From Pseudobutyrivibrio ruminis DSM 9787 (GTDB lineage Bacteria; Bacillota; Clostridia; Lachnospirales; Lachnospiraceae): a stretch of DNA of 64,000 nucleotides. This document shows, piece after piece, positions 51,032 to 60,254 of the stretch. The notes beneath the pieces are model-generated. The model ran no database searches and had not been told where the DNA came from. It saw only the letters and a program-made list of their open reading frames with translations. The first letter of the stretch is position 1. Each line of letters begins with the position of its first letter. The position numbers and the translations under genes were made by a program. Location of the stretch: assembly GCF_900218035.1 (NCBI RefSeq), contig NZ_OBMR01000007.1:185534-249533 (forward strand), in the 5' to 3' direction.

Positions 51032-52798
51032 CTATTGAAACTGTTCAATCATAATTTGTACACTGCGCTGGCCTCTAAATTCATTAATAGATGGCTCGTA
51101 TACAATATCCATTTTAACGCCTGTATTTCTTCCTGAAAAGAGTCCTTGCCAGCTGGAATCTCCATATTTTCGGATAACAGCGTTTTCGAATTCAGGAACA
51201 TTTCTAAACATAAGAGCTGTTATATTTTGGCCTTTTTCTGTAAGTAATGATAAGCGTAAATACTGACCTTCCTTACCAATATAAGCCGCCTTGGTTATAG
51301 GTATATTTTTCAAAGCAAACAATGGCTTTGTATTACCTGTACCAAATGGAGCAAGTAAGTCTATTGAATCTACAAGCTCCTCAGTGATGTACCCTAGAGG
51401 CATATCGCAATCAATATTAATAATTTCCTGCATATCATCATCTGTCAATTTGCAGTTTGCATTAAGCCTTTGGCGAAGCTCATCTATTTTTTCTGTTGGA
51501 AGGCTGACACCTGCTGCCATTGGATGTCCACCGAATTTTGTAAACACATCCTTAACTGCTGTAAGCTCCTCAAACATATTGTAAGCCGGAATTGAACGGC
51601 CACTTCCCTTTGCTCCATCCTCAGCATCTGTAATCACAAGTACAGGTTTGCTGTAGCTTTCTCTAATACGTCCTGCCACGATACCAGCCAGGCTTTCGTG
51701 AAGCTCAGGAATGTACACTACTAGAACTCTATCATTTACAATGTCGGTAGTTTCGATAAGCTCTCTTGCTTTATCAATACCGGTTTGTGTCATTGCCTTT
51801 CGCTCCGCATTAAGTTCCACCAACTCATTTGCCATTGCAAGTGCCTTTGCCTGATTTTCTTCCATCAAAAGCTCTATTGCTTTAGCTGCAGTATCCAGAC
51901 GGCCACTGGCGTTAAGGCATGGCCCAATTACAAACCCAAGATGATAGCAGCTCAATGGTTTTCCTGAAAGCTCCGTTCTAGCAATAAGAGCGCTTAAGCC
52001 GATGTTGTCAGTAGTTTCAATTGCCTTGATTCCGTGATATACAGTGGAGCGATTTTCACCCTTTAATTCCATAACATCGCAAACCGTAGCAATGCTGGCA
52101 AACTGAAGAAATTTATCAGATTCTTCTTTTTCAATTCCAATGAACTCGTAAAGAACTTCCACAAGCTTCCATGCTACCTGTGCTCCACAGATTCCTTTAA
52201 ATGGATACTGGCAATCCTCTCGCTTAGGATCGACCACAGCATCTGCATTAGGAAGAATTTGTTTTCTAGTAACTCCATCATCTGCCAATTCGAATGGCAC
52301 CTCATGATGATCCGTTACAACAACTGTCATACCTAGTTCTTTCGCCAAATTGACTGCTGGAGCTGCTGCAATACCATTATCACAAGTAATGATGAATCTA
52401 ACACCTTCATCATATGCTTTTTGAACCATATCTGGATTTATGCCATATCCATCAATCATTCGGTCAGGTACTGCATAGTCTACATCTCCCCCTGCCTCCT
52501 GGATTGCCCTGGTAAGAATGTATGTAGACATGATGCCATCTACGTCATAATCACCTACAACGCGAATCTTTAATCCTTCATCAATAGCTTCCAGCAACAA
52601 TTCACAAGCATTATCCATATCAGCAAAAAGATGAGGGTCTGGGAAATTATTTAAAGTAGGATGAAGATACTCATTCATCTCCTCATATGTTTTAAGACCG
52701 CGATTTACCATAAGGCGCACAATAACAGGGTCCACATTTAATTTCAGACTTAAGCCTGCATAGTCTGCAGCTTTTCTTTGTAGAATCCATCTACTCAT
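51032..52798 (-). CDS. recJ: Single-stranded-DNA exonuclease RecJ
   Basis: 588 residues. DHH phosphoesterase motifs: VVGDYDVDGIMSTYIL (motif I), VVTDHHEVPFEL (motif III, DHH), GPCLNASGRLDTA, then DHHA1 motif FTKFGGHPMAAGVSLP (GGH). The C-terminal OB fold completes the enzyme, which digests 5'-ssDNA in recombination and base-excision repair. Confidence 0.95.
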   Translation of the reverse strand: MSRWILQRKAADYAGLSLKLNVDPVIVRLMVNRGLKTYEEMNEYLHPTLNNFPDPHLFADMDNACELLLEAIDEGLKIRVVGDYDVDGIMSTYILTRAIQEAGGDVDYAVPDRMIDGYGINPDMVQKAYDEGVRFIITCDNGIAAAPAVNLAKELGMTVVVTDHHEVPFELADDGVTRKQILPNADAVVDPKREDCQYPFKGICGAQVAWKLVEVLYEFIGIEKEESDKFLQFASIATVCDVMELKGENRSTVYHGIKAIETTDNIGLSALIARTELSGKPLSCYHLGFVIGPCLNASGRLDTAAKAIELLMEENQAKALAMANELVELNAERKAMTQTGIDKARELIETTDIVNDRVLVVYIPELHESLAGIVAGRIRESYSKPVLVITDAEDGAKGSGRSIPAYNMFEELTAVKDVFTKFGGHPMAAGVSLPTEKIDELRQRLNANCKLTDDDMQEIINIDCDMPLGYITEELVDSIDLLAPFGTGNTKPLFALKNIPITKAAYIGKEGQYLRLSLLTEKGQNITALMFRNVPEFENAVIRKYGDSSWQGLFSGRNTGVKMDIVYEPSINEFRGQRSVQIMIEQFQ

Positions 52799-52819
52799 AA
52801 CAATTTCTCTCCGTTAAAA

Positions 52820-52847
52820 AAATTCCGCGACTTCCGTCGCGGAATTT
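52820..52847 (-). terminator. Terminator of pta
   Basis: On the minus strand AAATTCCGCGAC pairs perfectly with GTCGCGGAATTT around four bases and is followed by TTTTT. Confidence 0.92.
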
Positions 52848-52863
52848 AGTCGTTCTATAAATA

Positions 52864-53847
52864 TTAAGCAAGAGCGGCAGTAATAATAGCCATTGAATAT
52901 ACTTCCTGTGCATTGCATCCACGAGATAAGTCGTTGATTGGTGCGTTAAGTCCAAGAAGGATTGGGCCATAAGCATCGAAACCACCAAGACGCTGTGCAA
53001 TCTTGTATCCGATGTTACCAGCATTGATATCTGGGAAGATAAATGTGTTTGCATGACCAGCTACTGTAGAGCCTGGGCACTTTGTCTTTGCAACACGTGG
53101 TGAAACTGCTGCATCAAACTGAAGCTCGCCTTCGATGTCAAGCTCAGGATACTTCTCCTTAGCCTTTGCTGTAGCTTCACGCATCTTATCAACATCCTCG
53201 CCCTTTCCAGAACCAAGTGTTGAGTATGAAAGCATAGCAATCTTTGGATCAATACCGAAGATCTTTGCACATGCTGCTGTCTCGCCAGCGATTTCTGCAA
53301 GCTCATCAGCGTTTGGCTTGATGTTGATTGCGCAATCACCCATAGCAAGAACTTCTCTATCACCTGTAGCAGAGTTACGTACCATGATGAAGCATGATGA
53401 TACGATGCTGTTACCTGGCTTTGTCTTAATAACCTGAAGTGCTGGACGTACTGTATCAGCTGTTGAGTATGTAGCGCCACCAAGAAGTGCATCTGCAACG
53501 CCCATCTTTACAAGCATAGTACCGAAGTAGTTTGCCTGCTTACATGTAGCAGCTGCCTGCTCCATTGTAACGCCCTTGCTCTTTCTAAGCTCACAGAAAA
53601 GCTCGCACATCTCATCAAATCTGTCATAGTTATCTGGATCAATGATAACTGCTCCACGGATGTTGAAACCAGCATCTTCTGCAGCTGCTGCAACCTCTGC
53701 TTCCTTACCAATAAGAATTGGCTGAAGGAAATCAGAACCAAGAAGACGGCTAGAAGCCTCAATAATACGTGGGTCTGTACCTTCTGTAAATACGATTTTC
53801 TTAGGATCCTTTTTAAGGATGTCAATTAATGCTCCAAATCCTGCCAT
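52864..53847 (-). CDS. pta: Phosphate acetyltransferase
   Basis: 327 residues, converting acetyl-CoA plus phosphate to acetyl phosphate, the step to acetate and ATP in fermentation. Family motifs: IVFTEGTDPRIIEASSRLL, TADTVRPALQVIKT, ALGDCAIN-like AMGDCAINIKPNADELAEIA, and KCPGSTVAGHANTFIFPDIN with the substrate-binding Asn/Asp residues. No ackA is adjacent, so acetate kinase must be elsewhere. Confidence 0.95.
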   Translation of the reverse strand: MAGFGALIDILKKDPKKIVFTEGTDPRIIEASSRLLGSDFLQPILIGKEAEVAAAAEDAGFNIRGAVIIDPDNYDRFDEMCELFCELRKSKGVTMEQAAATCKQANYFGTMLVKMGVADALLGGATYSTADTVRPALQVIKTKPGNSIVSSCFIMVRNSATGDREVLAMGDCAINIKPNADELAEIAGETAACAKIFGIDPKIAMLSYSTLGSGKGEDVDKMREATAKAKEKYPELDIEGELQFDAAVSPRVAKTKCPGSTVAGHANTFIFPDINAGNIGYKIAQRLGGFDAYGPILLGLNAPINDLSRGCNAQEVYSMAIITAALA

Positions 53848-53971
53848 TTTTAATTCCTCTTCTTTCTTTAACTATTTATTTAAAATTTAATTAGTTACTA
53901 CAAACCATAGCTAGTTTACACCTTTTTTGTGAAAAATGGATGGCTTTTTTTATTGTTCTCGATTTTGTACT

Positions 53972-55153
53972 TTATTGTATTTTTTCTGATATAAAACCAT
54001 TCTCATCAACAGCTACATTGCTAGAAATACTTTCAACATATGAATAGCCTGATTCGTCTATTGAAGTCACTGCATTTGAGGCGCTGATTGGTACTATTCT
54101 GTAGCTAATAGCATCATTCTCATCAATTGTAAATTGAACTGCACCACCTCCACCTGACTTGATTGTCTGGTTAAAAATGAAGTTGCCCAAGCTATAGAAA
54201 ATAGGCTTACCATTGTAGTATTCAACTGGCTGTAAGCAGTGACTGTGCATTCCGATTACAGCATCTGCGCCAGCATCAATCATTTTGTGGCCATCATTAG
54301 CCTGGTAATCCTCAAGCTCAGTTGTGTGCTCCACGCCCCAATGAACCATTACGAATAAATAATCCACCTGACTGTCTGCCTCTGAAATAGCATTCAATAA
54401 ATCTGTCTCATCATAGAAACAAAATTCTCCTGGCTGTGAGTTTAGCACATTCCAGCTTCCAACTGGTATCACATGGCTGGCTGCTAAAAAGCCGTAAGTT
54501 CTGCCTTTCGCATCTGTTTTAACAATAAGTTTACTAGCCTCTTCAAGACTGTTTCCAGCACCTGTATATTCAATACCGGCATCCGAAAGTGTTGTAAAGG
54601 TGTCTGTCAATGCATCCTGACCATAATCAAGTACATGATTATTTGCAAGCCCTGCTATATCTACACCTAAGTCATTAAGAATTGTCACATAAGTAGGATT
54701 TACTCTAAATGTGTATTGCTTATCTGGAGCCTGCTGTCCTCGTTCCGAATAGCAAAATTCATTGTTAATCATTGTATATGTGGCATCGTTTAATAAGGAC
54801 TGTATTTCGGCAGATGCCACGCCATCAATTCCCTGACTATCATAATTTGACTGAACATATTCGCTAAGCTCAACATCTCCAGTAAAGACAATTGATGTTG
54901 TTAAATCCTCTGTTGTAGGTTCAGCCTCTGATGTTTCCTCAGTATCTTCTGCCTCCGTGGCAATAGGCTCATCCTCAGTGGTTTCCGTCTCACCTATTAG
55001 CCACTGAAGCTCTTCTTCCATTCCCTGTTCTTTAGCAAAAGCTTTTGCCTGCTCGTTAAATGGGCCATTTTCTCCGAAGGCATACCACATACCAGCACCG
55101 ATTATTACCAGTACTAGTACTGTTTTAATTAATCCTGCAAAAAATTTTTTCAT
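53972..55153 (-). CDS. CapA family (PGA_cap) metallophosphatase-like protein
   Basis: 393 residues from the ATG at 55153 (MKKFFAGLIKTVLVLVIIGA, a signal anchor). A low-complexity Glu/Thr-rich region (55-100) is followed by the CapA fold: TTSIVFTGDVELSEYVQSNY, ANNHVLDYGQDALTDTF (metal-binding Asn-His), LFVMVHWGVEHTTE and DAVIGMHSHCLQPVEYYNGK. The family is tied to poly-gamma-glutamate capsule in Bacillus but is widespread without capsule genes. It lies 16 bp after a DUF4250 gene. Confidence 0.9.
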   Translation of the reverse strand: MKKFFAGLIKTVLVLVIIGAGMWYAFGENGPFNEQAKAFAKEQGMEEELQWLIGETETTEDEPIATEAEDTEETSEAEPTTEDLTTSIVFTGDVELSEYVQSNYDSQGIDGVASAEIQSLLNDATYTMINNEFCYSERGQQAPDKQYTFRVNPTYVTILNDLGVDIAGLANNHVLDYGQDALTDTFTTLSDAGIEYTGAGNSLEEASKLIVKTDAKGRTYGFLAASHVIPVGSWNVLNSQPGEFCFYDETDLLNAISEADSQVDYLFVMVHWGVEHTTELEDYQANDGHKMIDAGADAVIGMHSHCLQPVEYYNGKPIFYSLGNFIFNQTIKSGGGGAVQFTIDENDAISYRIVPISASNAVTSIDESGYSYVESISSNVAVDENGFISEKIQ

Positions 55154-55169
55154 AAGCTTATTCTCTCTA

Positions 55170-55346
55170 TTATCTGAATTTGTTCTTTTCAGCGTCATAG
55201 TGATAATCAATCATTGCAAGCTTTGCAATTATTTCATCACCATCAATTTCATTATCCTCCACCAATGCATCAAAGCTTGAATAATAATCTCTTAATGCAG
55301 TATTTACTACAGAAAGAAGCATCACTGGATCTTTTGGAAAATTCAT
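55170..55346 (-). CDS. DUF4250 family protein
   Basis: 58 residues. The sequence reads MNFPKDPVMLLSVVNTALRD, then an acidic middle and ends AKLAMIDYHYDAEKNKFR, the DUF4250 signature (DPVMLLS start, Y-Y-D-x-E-x-N-x-F end). Function unknown; widespread in Firmicutes. AGAGGAG lies 8 nt upstream. Co-transcribed with the CapA-like gene. Confidence 0.85.
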   Translation of the reverse strand: MNFPKDPVMLLSVVNTALRDYYSSFDALVEDNEIDGDEIIAKLAMIDYHYDAEKNKFR

Positions 55347-55396
55347 TTTGCGTCTCCTCTAAACTGTTATTCTGTAGTATTCTACCACATTAAATA

Positions 55397-55419
55397 GGGA
55401 CCAGCAAAAAGCCGGTCCC
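55397..55419 (-). terminator. Terminator between the MCP gene and the DUF4250 gene
   Basis: GGGACC-A-GC and GC-C-GGTCCC pair around five A residues; on the minus strand a short TTTAATG follows, so it is a weak-tailed terminator of the MCP gene. Confidence 0.6.
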
Positions 55420-55440
55420 ACTCGTGATAAATCTTTTCAA

Positions 55441-56403
55441 TTATAGTTCCGTAAGAGGTGCAATCTGCTCAAGAACATTATTCATATCCTCAAACATGAA
55501 TCCCTTCTTAGTAATCTTAACCTTGATATCTTCGATGTCGTCTGAAACTGTATCGAAGTATCTCTGAGAGTCGTCAATGTTGTCAGAGATTTCATTGATT
55601 GATGATTCGCAGTTCTTAAATACATCTGCCATCTGAGCACTCTGGCCTGTTACCTCATCTGCAACGTCCTTAATCTTTCCAACAACTTCCTGAGTTTCAA
55701 CTACTCTCTCATGAGAAGCACTGATAGCATCCTTTGTATGATCAACCGATTCAACCAAGCGGTTATTATTCTCATCAAGTTCTTTCATACTATCAAAGAT
55801 AGATGTTACAACGCTTTGGATTTCAGTAGAAAGATTTGTTACTTCATCAGCAACAACGGCAAATCCTCGGCCTGCCTCACCTGCACGTGCAGCTTCGATT
55901 GAAGCGTTAAGGGCCAAAAGGTTTGTCTGCTTTGCAAAGCCACCAATCTGTTCAACCTTTTCACGAATGTCATCAAAGCTCTTCTGGAATGCTTCAAACA
56001 CTTCCTCAACCTCTGCGATTGTATCTGAAACTGCACTAGAGCTTCTATCTACATTTTCCATACCTTCATGAGAATCGTCAGCTGTAATTTCAAGCTTCTT
56101 TACGATTTCATCAAAGGCTTGTGTAATCTCCTCAATTGTTTTGAATTGATCCTGGAATCTGGCAACTGAATCAGAAATGTTACCATACTTTTCCTCAACA
56201 ACTGAGAAAGAATCTCTGATTGTCTCAATACCCTGAATAGTATTTGCCTCTTCTCTCTGAAGCATATTCTTTTGCTCAATCGAGAACCTACCAACCTCTT
56301 TTAAGGCAATCATTTTATCTTTTAAATTAACAGCTTTCTCACTTGCTGGCGTAGTTGTTGCAACTTCCTGCTCAACTACTTTCTTCTTACCAAAAAGTCC
56401 CAT
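55441..56403 (-). CDS. Soluble methyl-accepting chemotaxis protein
   Basis: 320 residues, cytoplasmic, with no membrane helix and no recognisable ligand-binding domain. Residues 40-320 are almost all coiled coil; the signalling tip [37 protein letters not shown] (given in two parts) binds CheA/CheW. It follows a FIST-domain gene by 18 bp, so the FIST protein is the probable sensor. No other chemotaxis genes are present. Confidence 0.93.
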   Translation of the reverse strand: MGLFGKKKVVEQEVATTTPASEKAVNLKDKMIALKEVGRFSIEQKNMLQREEANTIQGIETIRDSFSVVEEKYGNISDSVARFQDQFKTIEEITQAFDEIVKKLEITADDSHEGMENVDRSSSAVSDTIAEVEEVFEAFQKSFDDIREKVEQIGGFAKQTNLLALNASIEAARAGEAGRGFAVVADEVTNLSTEIQSVVTSIFDSMKELDENNNRLVESVDHTKDAISASHERVVETQEVVGKIKDVADEVTGQSAQMADVFKNCESSINEISDNIDDSQRYFDTVSDDIEDIKVKITKKGFMFEDMNNVLEQIAPLTEL

Positions 56404-56421
56404 ATCGTCCTCCTATCTGCC

Positions 56422-57516
56422 CTACTCAAATACTGCACATACCATTGTCTGATTAACATGTTGTTTCTTGTACTGCTCACCACCGCCGATGATTCCAACA
56501 TGTGGGCCTACTCCCTTCATGGCTGTCAAATATTCGGTTAGATAATTCCTCTGAGTGTAGAGTAGATGACGATAGATACAATTTACAGAGAATACAAATG
56601 AGATTTTCTTATTCTCTTCTTTGATTTGTCGTCTTGTTTCTGCACCAATCTCGTCGTAATCCATCAGTTCCATTATCTGAATGGTATCATTTTCATTGAT
56701 TTTTTTGTAATTAATCAATGAACCGTTCTCACCAATCGCATAAGGGCTACTGATGAAGATTTCATCACCGATTACACGACCAAGCGGACTAACCAAAACA
56801 TTGTCTACTAACTCGCTTCTACTAACGCCAGCATCCTCACAATACACATCAGCTGCAGGTCTACCGTCCAAAGAAATAAGTTCCTTCTTCGCCAGGTTAA
56901 CCTTTGTTGCAATATGTGTATTTGCCCCTTCTATAGGTCTGAAAATTAGCTCAGAATATGTTCTAATCTTTCCTGTTTTATTTTTAATTAAAGCATAACA
57001 ACATGCATCTGGATAAAGAACACCATTAAGCATTGCATATCCTGTTGCATCTGCTGGGTATCCAAAAATTGTACCACCAACAATAGGAATATTGGCTTTC
57101 TCTAAAGCCACATTCATAGATGAAACCAGTCGTTCCTCATCATTAGTACAGAACTCAATGCAAACTGTGTTGCCATCTCCTGCCCCAATCTTAGAAACTT
57201 TTTGTTCCATTGATGCAATATCCTGAAGAGGTGCCTTCGATAGATTTCGCAAGATTCCTACTTCAACCTCTGCATCTGCACCAAATGAAATCAAAATCAT
57301 TCGTTTATCTGATGATTCTGATTCATAATAAGACGTTGTACTTGTGCCGATTAAATCAACACCAGGGAACTTATTAGCGATCTGTTCCGAAGCGTCCTTC
57401 AAGTGTTCATATGCGCATAATAAAATTAATAATTTAGGATTATTAGCCTTTCCAATTACTTCGGCTACGGCTGAATTGACATCAGCCTTCATTGATGTAC
57501 CAATTGATATTTGCAT
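56422..57516 (-). CDS. FIST N/FIST C sensory domain protein
   Basis: 364 residues from the ATG at 57516 (MQISIGTSMKADVNSAVAEV, GAAAGGGG-type ribosome binding site 6 nt before). FIST_N (about 1-200; KLLILLCAYEHLKDASEQIA, LIGTSTTSYYESESSDKRMI) is followed by FIST_C (about 225-364; GIIGGGEQYKKQHVNQTMVC). FIST domains are intracellular sensors, thought to bind small ligands such as amino acids; in other bacteria they are fused to or encoded beside MCPs, kinases or GGDEF domains. It is co-transcribed with the soluble MCP. Confidence 0.9.
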   Translation of the reverse strand: MQISIGTSMKADVNSAVAEVIGKANNPKLLILLCAYEHLKDASEQIANKFPGVDLIGTSTTSYYESESSDKRMILISFGADAEVEVGILRNLSKAPLQDIASMEQKVSKIGAGDGNTVCIEFCTNDEERLVSSMNVALEKANIPIVGGTIFGYPADATGYAMLNGVLYPDACCYALIKNKTGKIRTYSELIFRPIEGANTHIATKVNLAKKELISLDGRPAADVYCEDAGVSRSELVDNVLVSPLGRVIGDEIFISSPYAIGENGSLINYKKINENDTIQIMELMDYDEIGAETRRQIKEENKKISFVFSVNCIYRHLLYTQRNYLTEYLTAMKGVGPHVGIIGGGEQYKKQHVNQTMVCAVFE

Positions 57517-57636
57517 AATTACCCCTTTCTGACAATATATTCCCCAGCAACCTAACTGTATCACAAATATTTTCTATTATCGAGTATGTTCACACAATTT
57601 CCATGAAATGTTGTTTTTTTTTCAATATACTAATAC

Positions 57637-57661
57637 TGTCACGTTATGTACCAAAGTGACA
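57637..57661. promoter_or_regulatory. Inverted repeat in the divergent FIST gene control region
   Basis: TGTCAC-13 nt-GTGACA, in the 173-bp gap between the divergent FIST-MCP and FIST-GGDEF units. It lies 28 bp before the FIST-GGDEF start, whose ribosome binding site is AGGAGG at about 57681-57686. Nearby TTGACA (57665-57670) is too close to the gene to be its -35. No binding protein is evident. Confidence 0.35.
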
Positions 57662-57689
57662 ATATTGACATATCGTTTTAGGAGGCAAT

Positions 57690-59441
57690 ATGAAGCAAAA
57701 AACTATTGTATTTGACAAAGCTGACGAAATGAACACTGTTGCCCTTCAGCTTCTAAATTTTATTGAAAAAAATCCACATAAAAAAGTGCTTTTTCAAGCC
57801 GTGGAACCTAGTGGCGATATTGATTATATAAAAACAGGACTGGAGTATGCACATATTGCACTTCCAAAAATAACAATCATCGGTATGACTTCTCACTGCG
57901 CAATGACCCATGATACTCATGCCGCAAAATTTCCTGTTGTATCCGTTCTTTTATTTGAAGAAAACGATTATACAGCCTTCTCGTATGACTGTAATATACT
58001 TACACCTAAGGATGTAGGTCTTGAATTATGTAAAGAACTGGAAAATATCAAAGATGTAAAAGGCATTCTAGTGATGGGCTCCGATATTACACTGACTCCT
58101 CAGGATTTTATTGATGTGGTGACTGCTAAATATCCTAATGTTCCATTATTTGGTGCATTAGCAGGTACTTCAACTTTAAAATCAGACGAGTCTTTGGTTT
58201 TCCATAACAACAACGTATATGAAAGAGGTATGGTAATTGTGGTATTTCACGGACCTACTCTGGAGATAACCACCCACTATAATCTTGGCTGGAAACCTTT
58301 AGGAAACACCTTTACTGTTACAGAAAGCTCTAACGATGGAAAGGTCTACAAAATAAATGATAAGCCTGCTGTCACTGTATATAATAAGTATCTAGGGGTT
58401 CCTATTAATGAATACTTTTTTGAAAATACAGCAGCATTTCCTTTTATTTTCAAACATAACAATAAGCTGGTTGCCCGTGTTGCATTAAAGCACACAGTAA
58501 CCTCTCTTCAGTTTGGAATTGAAATCCCAGAAGGAACAAAGTTCAGCTTAGCCTATGCAAAAGCGAATTATCTTTTGGATGAATCCTTGACCTGCGCTAA
58601 CAAAATGAAGGAATTCAATCCTGATGCAATACTCATTTATGCATGCATGAGCCGCAGAACACTTATGGGGGATGAACTAGCTGAAAGAGAATTTTCATAC
58701 TTTAAACAGGTTAATCCTAATGTAACTTGGTCATGTGGATACGGAGAGCTTCTTTATGATGATCAAGGGGATGGCTTGTTAAACGGTTCGCTGGTTGCTG
58801 TAGGTATTAAGGAAGGGAATAAACCAGTCACAGATTCTTCCCCTATCACCGATCCACGTTTACAAGCTGAGCCTGAGGTTATAGATTTAAGAGATCGACT
58901 TATTTCATTCCTGGAATCAACAACGGAAGATTTAAATGAGAATATAAACCTTCTTGCAAATATGGCTAGTCATGATCAGCTTACAAAAATCTATAATCGA
59001 GCAGCTCTTGACTATTATTATGATGAACTAGTCCACAATATTTCTGCCTTTGACACCATCGCTATGATTATGTTTGATATTGATCACTTCAAGCGTGTGA
59101 ATGATACATATGGTCATGACGTAGGAGATCAAGTAATTACAGGAGTTGTAAATACAATAAAGGAAAGACTTCCAGACAATGCATTTTTTGCCCGTTGGGG
59201 TGGAGAAGAATTTATGTGTCTTCTTCCAAATTGCGATAAAGAAACTGCTATTAATGTGGCAGAGCGTATCCGCATAAGAGTGTCTGTAACCGATTTTACG
59301 CCTGTTGATCAGGTAACTATAAGTATCGGTGTTTGCCTAATAAACAAGGATATCGATAAAATTGAATCCTTTGCCAAAGTTGACAAAGCCTTGTATGAGG
59401 CCAAAGAAACAGGCCGCAACAAGGTTGTCTACTCTGAATAA
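57690..59441 (+). CDS. FIST-GGDEF diguanylate cyclase
   Basis: 583 residues: FIST_N (about 1-200; ITIIGMTSHCAMTHDTHAAK), FIST_C (about 215-375; FNPDAILIYACMSRRTLMGD), a short helix, then a GGDEF domain (about 425-583) with metal Asp in MFDIDHFKRVNDTYGHDVGD and the catalytic motif RWGGEEFMCLLP. The usual RxxD inhibitory site five residues before GGEEF is absent. The catalytic motif is intact, so it should make cyclic di-GMP. It is divergent from the FIST-MCP pair. Confidence 0.92.
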   Translation: MKQKTIVFDKADEMNTVALQLLNFIEKNPHKKVLFQAVEPSGDIDYIKTGLEYAHIALPKITIIGMTSHCAMTHDTHAAKFPVVSVLLFEENDYTAFSYDCNILTPKDVGLELCKELENIKDVKGILVMGSDITLTPQDFIDVVTAKYPNVPLFGALAGTSTLKSDESLVFHNNNVYERGMVIVVFHGPTLEITTHYNLGWKPLGNTFTVTESSNDGKVYKINDKPAVTVYNKYLGVPINEYFFENTAAFPFIFKHNNKLVARVALKHTVTSLQFGIEIPEGTKFSLAYAKANYLLDESLTCANKMKEFNPDAILIYACMSRRTLMGDELAEREFSYFKQVNPNVTWSCGYGELLYDDQGDGLLNGSLVAVGIKEGNKPVTDSSPITDPRLQAEPEVIDLRDRLISFLESTTEDLNENINLLANMASHDQLTKIYNRAALDYYYDELVHNISAFDTIAMIMFDIDHFKRVNDTYGHDVGDQVITGVVNTIKERLPDNAFFARWGGEEFMCLLPNCDKETAINVAERIRIRVSVTDFTPVDQVTISIGVCLINKDIDKIESFAKVDKALYEAKETGRNKVVYSE

Positions 59442-59453
59442 TACTATTATCAA

Positions 59454-60125
59454 TTACCAGTTTTTCTCAAATCCATCTGAGATGAACTGGTAATTGTCTT
59501 CTGTGCCATCTTCACTTATAAACAATTCTGCTATGGCGCAGTTGTTGAAATCCACATCCCAATACTGGCTTCGTGGAGTCTTTTTAATAGTCTCAAAAAT
59601 AGCATGGCTAAGTGCTCCATGGCTAACTAGCATAACGATATCATTTTCTTTAAACTGACCAGTCTTTACAGCACTTCTAATCTTTTCTACCACACGTTCC
59701 GCTCTCGCTACAACCTCGTCATAGCTTTCACCACCCTCAGGAGGATTATAAGTTTCAGGTTTATCGAAACATTCAACAAGAAATTCCGGATTTTCCTGTT
59801 CCATATTTTTCTGTTCATATATTCCAAAAGACATTTCCATTAAATCTGGCTCAATTACCACATCATCAGGCTTATTGTCCTTAGTTATTTCATTTTCCTG
59901 ATAGTCACTAATATCAATTCCAGCTACTATACAGCCTGTCTCAATTGCTCTTCCAAGTGGACTGGTTATTAGTTTTGTTGGAATAAGGCCAAGACTTTTC
60001 ACTAGTTCATGTGTCTCTCTCGCCTGCTGACGCCCTCTTTCATTAAGGGGGATTTCAGAACTTCCCTGCAATCTTTTTTGTGCATTTAAATCTGTCTGTC
60101 CATGTCGTACTAATAATATTCTCAA
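59454..60125 (-). CDS. Histidine phosphatase family protein
   Basis: 223 residues. RHGQTDLNAQKRLQGSSEIP with the nucleophile His, TSPLGRAIETGCIV (second phosphate Arg), EMSFGIYEQKNM and VSHGALSHAIFE with the second His. The family includes cofactor-dependent phosphoglycerate mutase, GpmB/CobC phosphatases and others; the length (about 25 residues inserted near 90-110) leaves the substrate open. Confidence 0.9.
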   Translation of the reverse strand: MRILLVRHGQTDLNAQKRLQGSSEIPLNERGRQQARETHELVKSLGLIPTKLITSPLGRAIETGCIVAGIDISDYQENEITKDNKPDDVVIEPDLMEMSFGIYEQKNMEQENPEFLVECFDKPETYNPPEGGESYDEVVARAERVVEKIRSAVKTGQFKENDIVMLVSHGALSHAIFETIKKTPRSQYWDVDFNNCAIAELFISEDGTEDNYQFISDGFEKNW

Positions 60126-60254
60126 AATATTGTCCTCTTTTATCTGCTATTTTGTTCTCATGACATAATAGTCCATGTTACAGATTGATGCAATGACTAG
60201 CAACTCATTCCTATACGTGATACCATGGTAAAGATTTATATTAGAGGTATTTTT

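Noticed and set aside
52864..53847. A pta-ackA acetate operon
   Set aside because: Only pta is present; the neighbours are recJ and a CapA-like gene, and a terminator follows pta.
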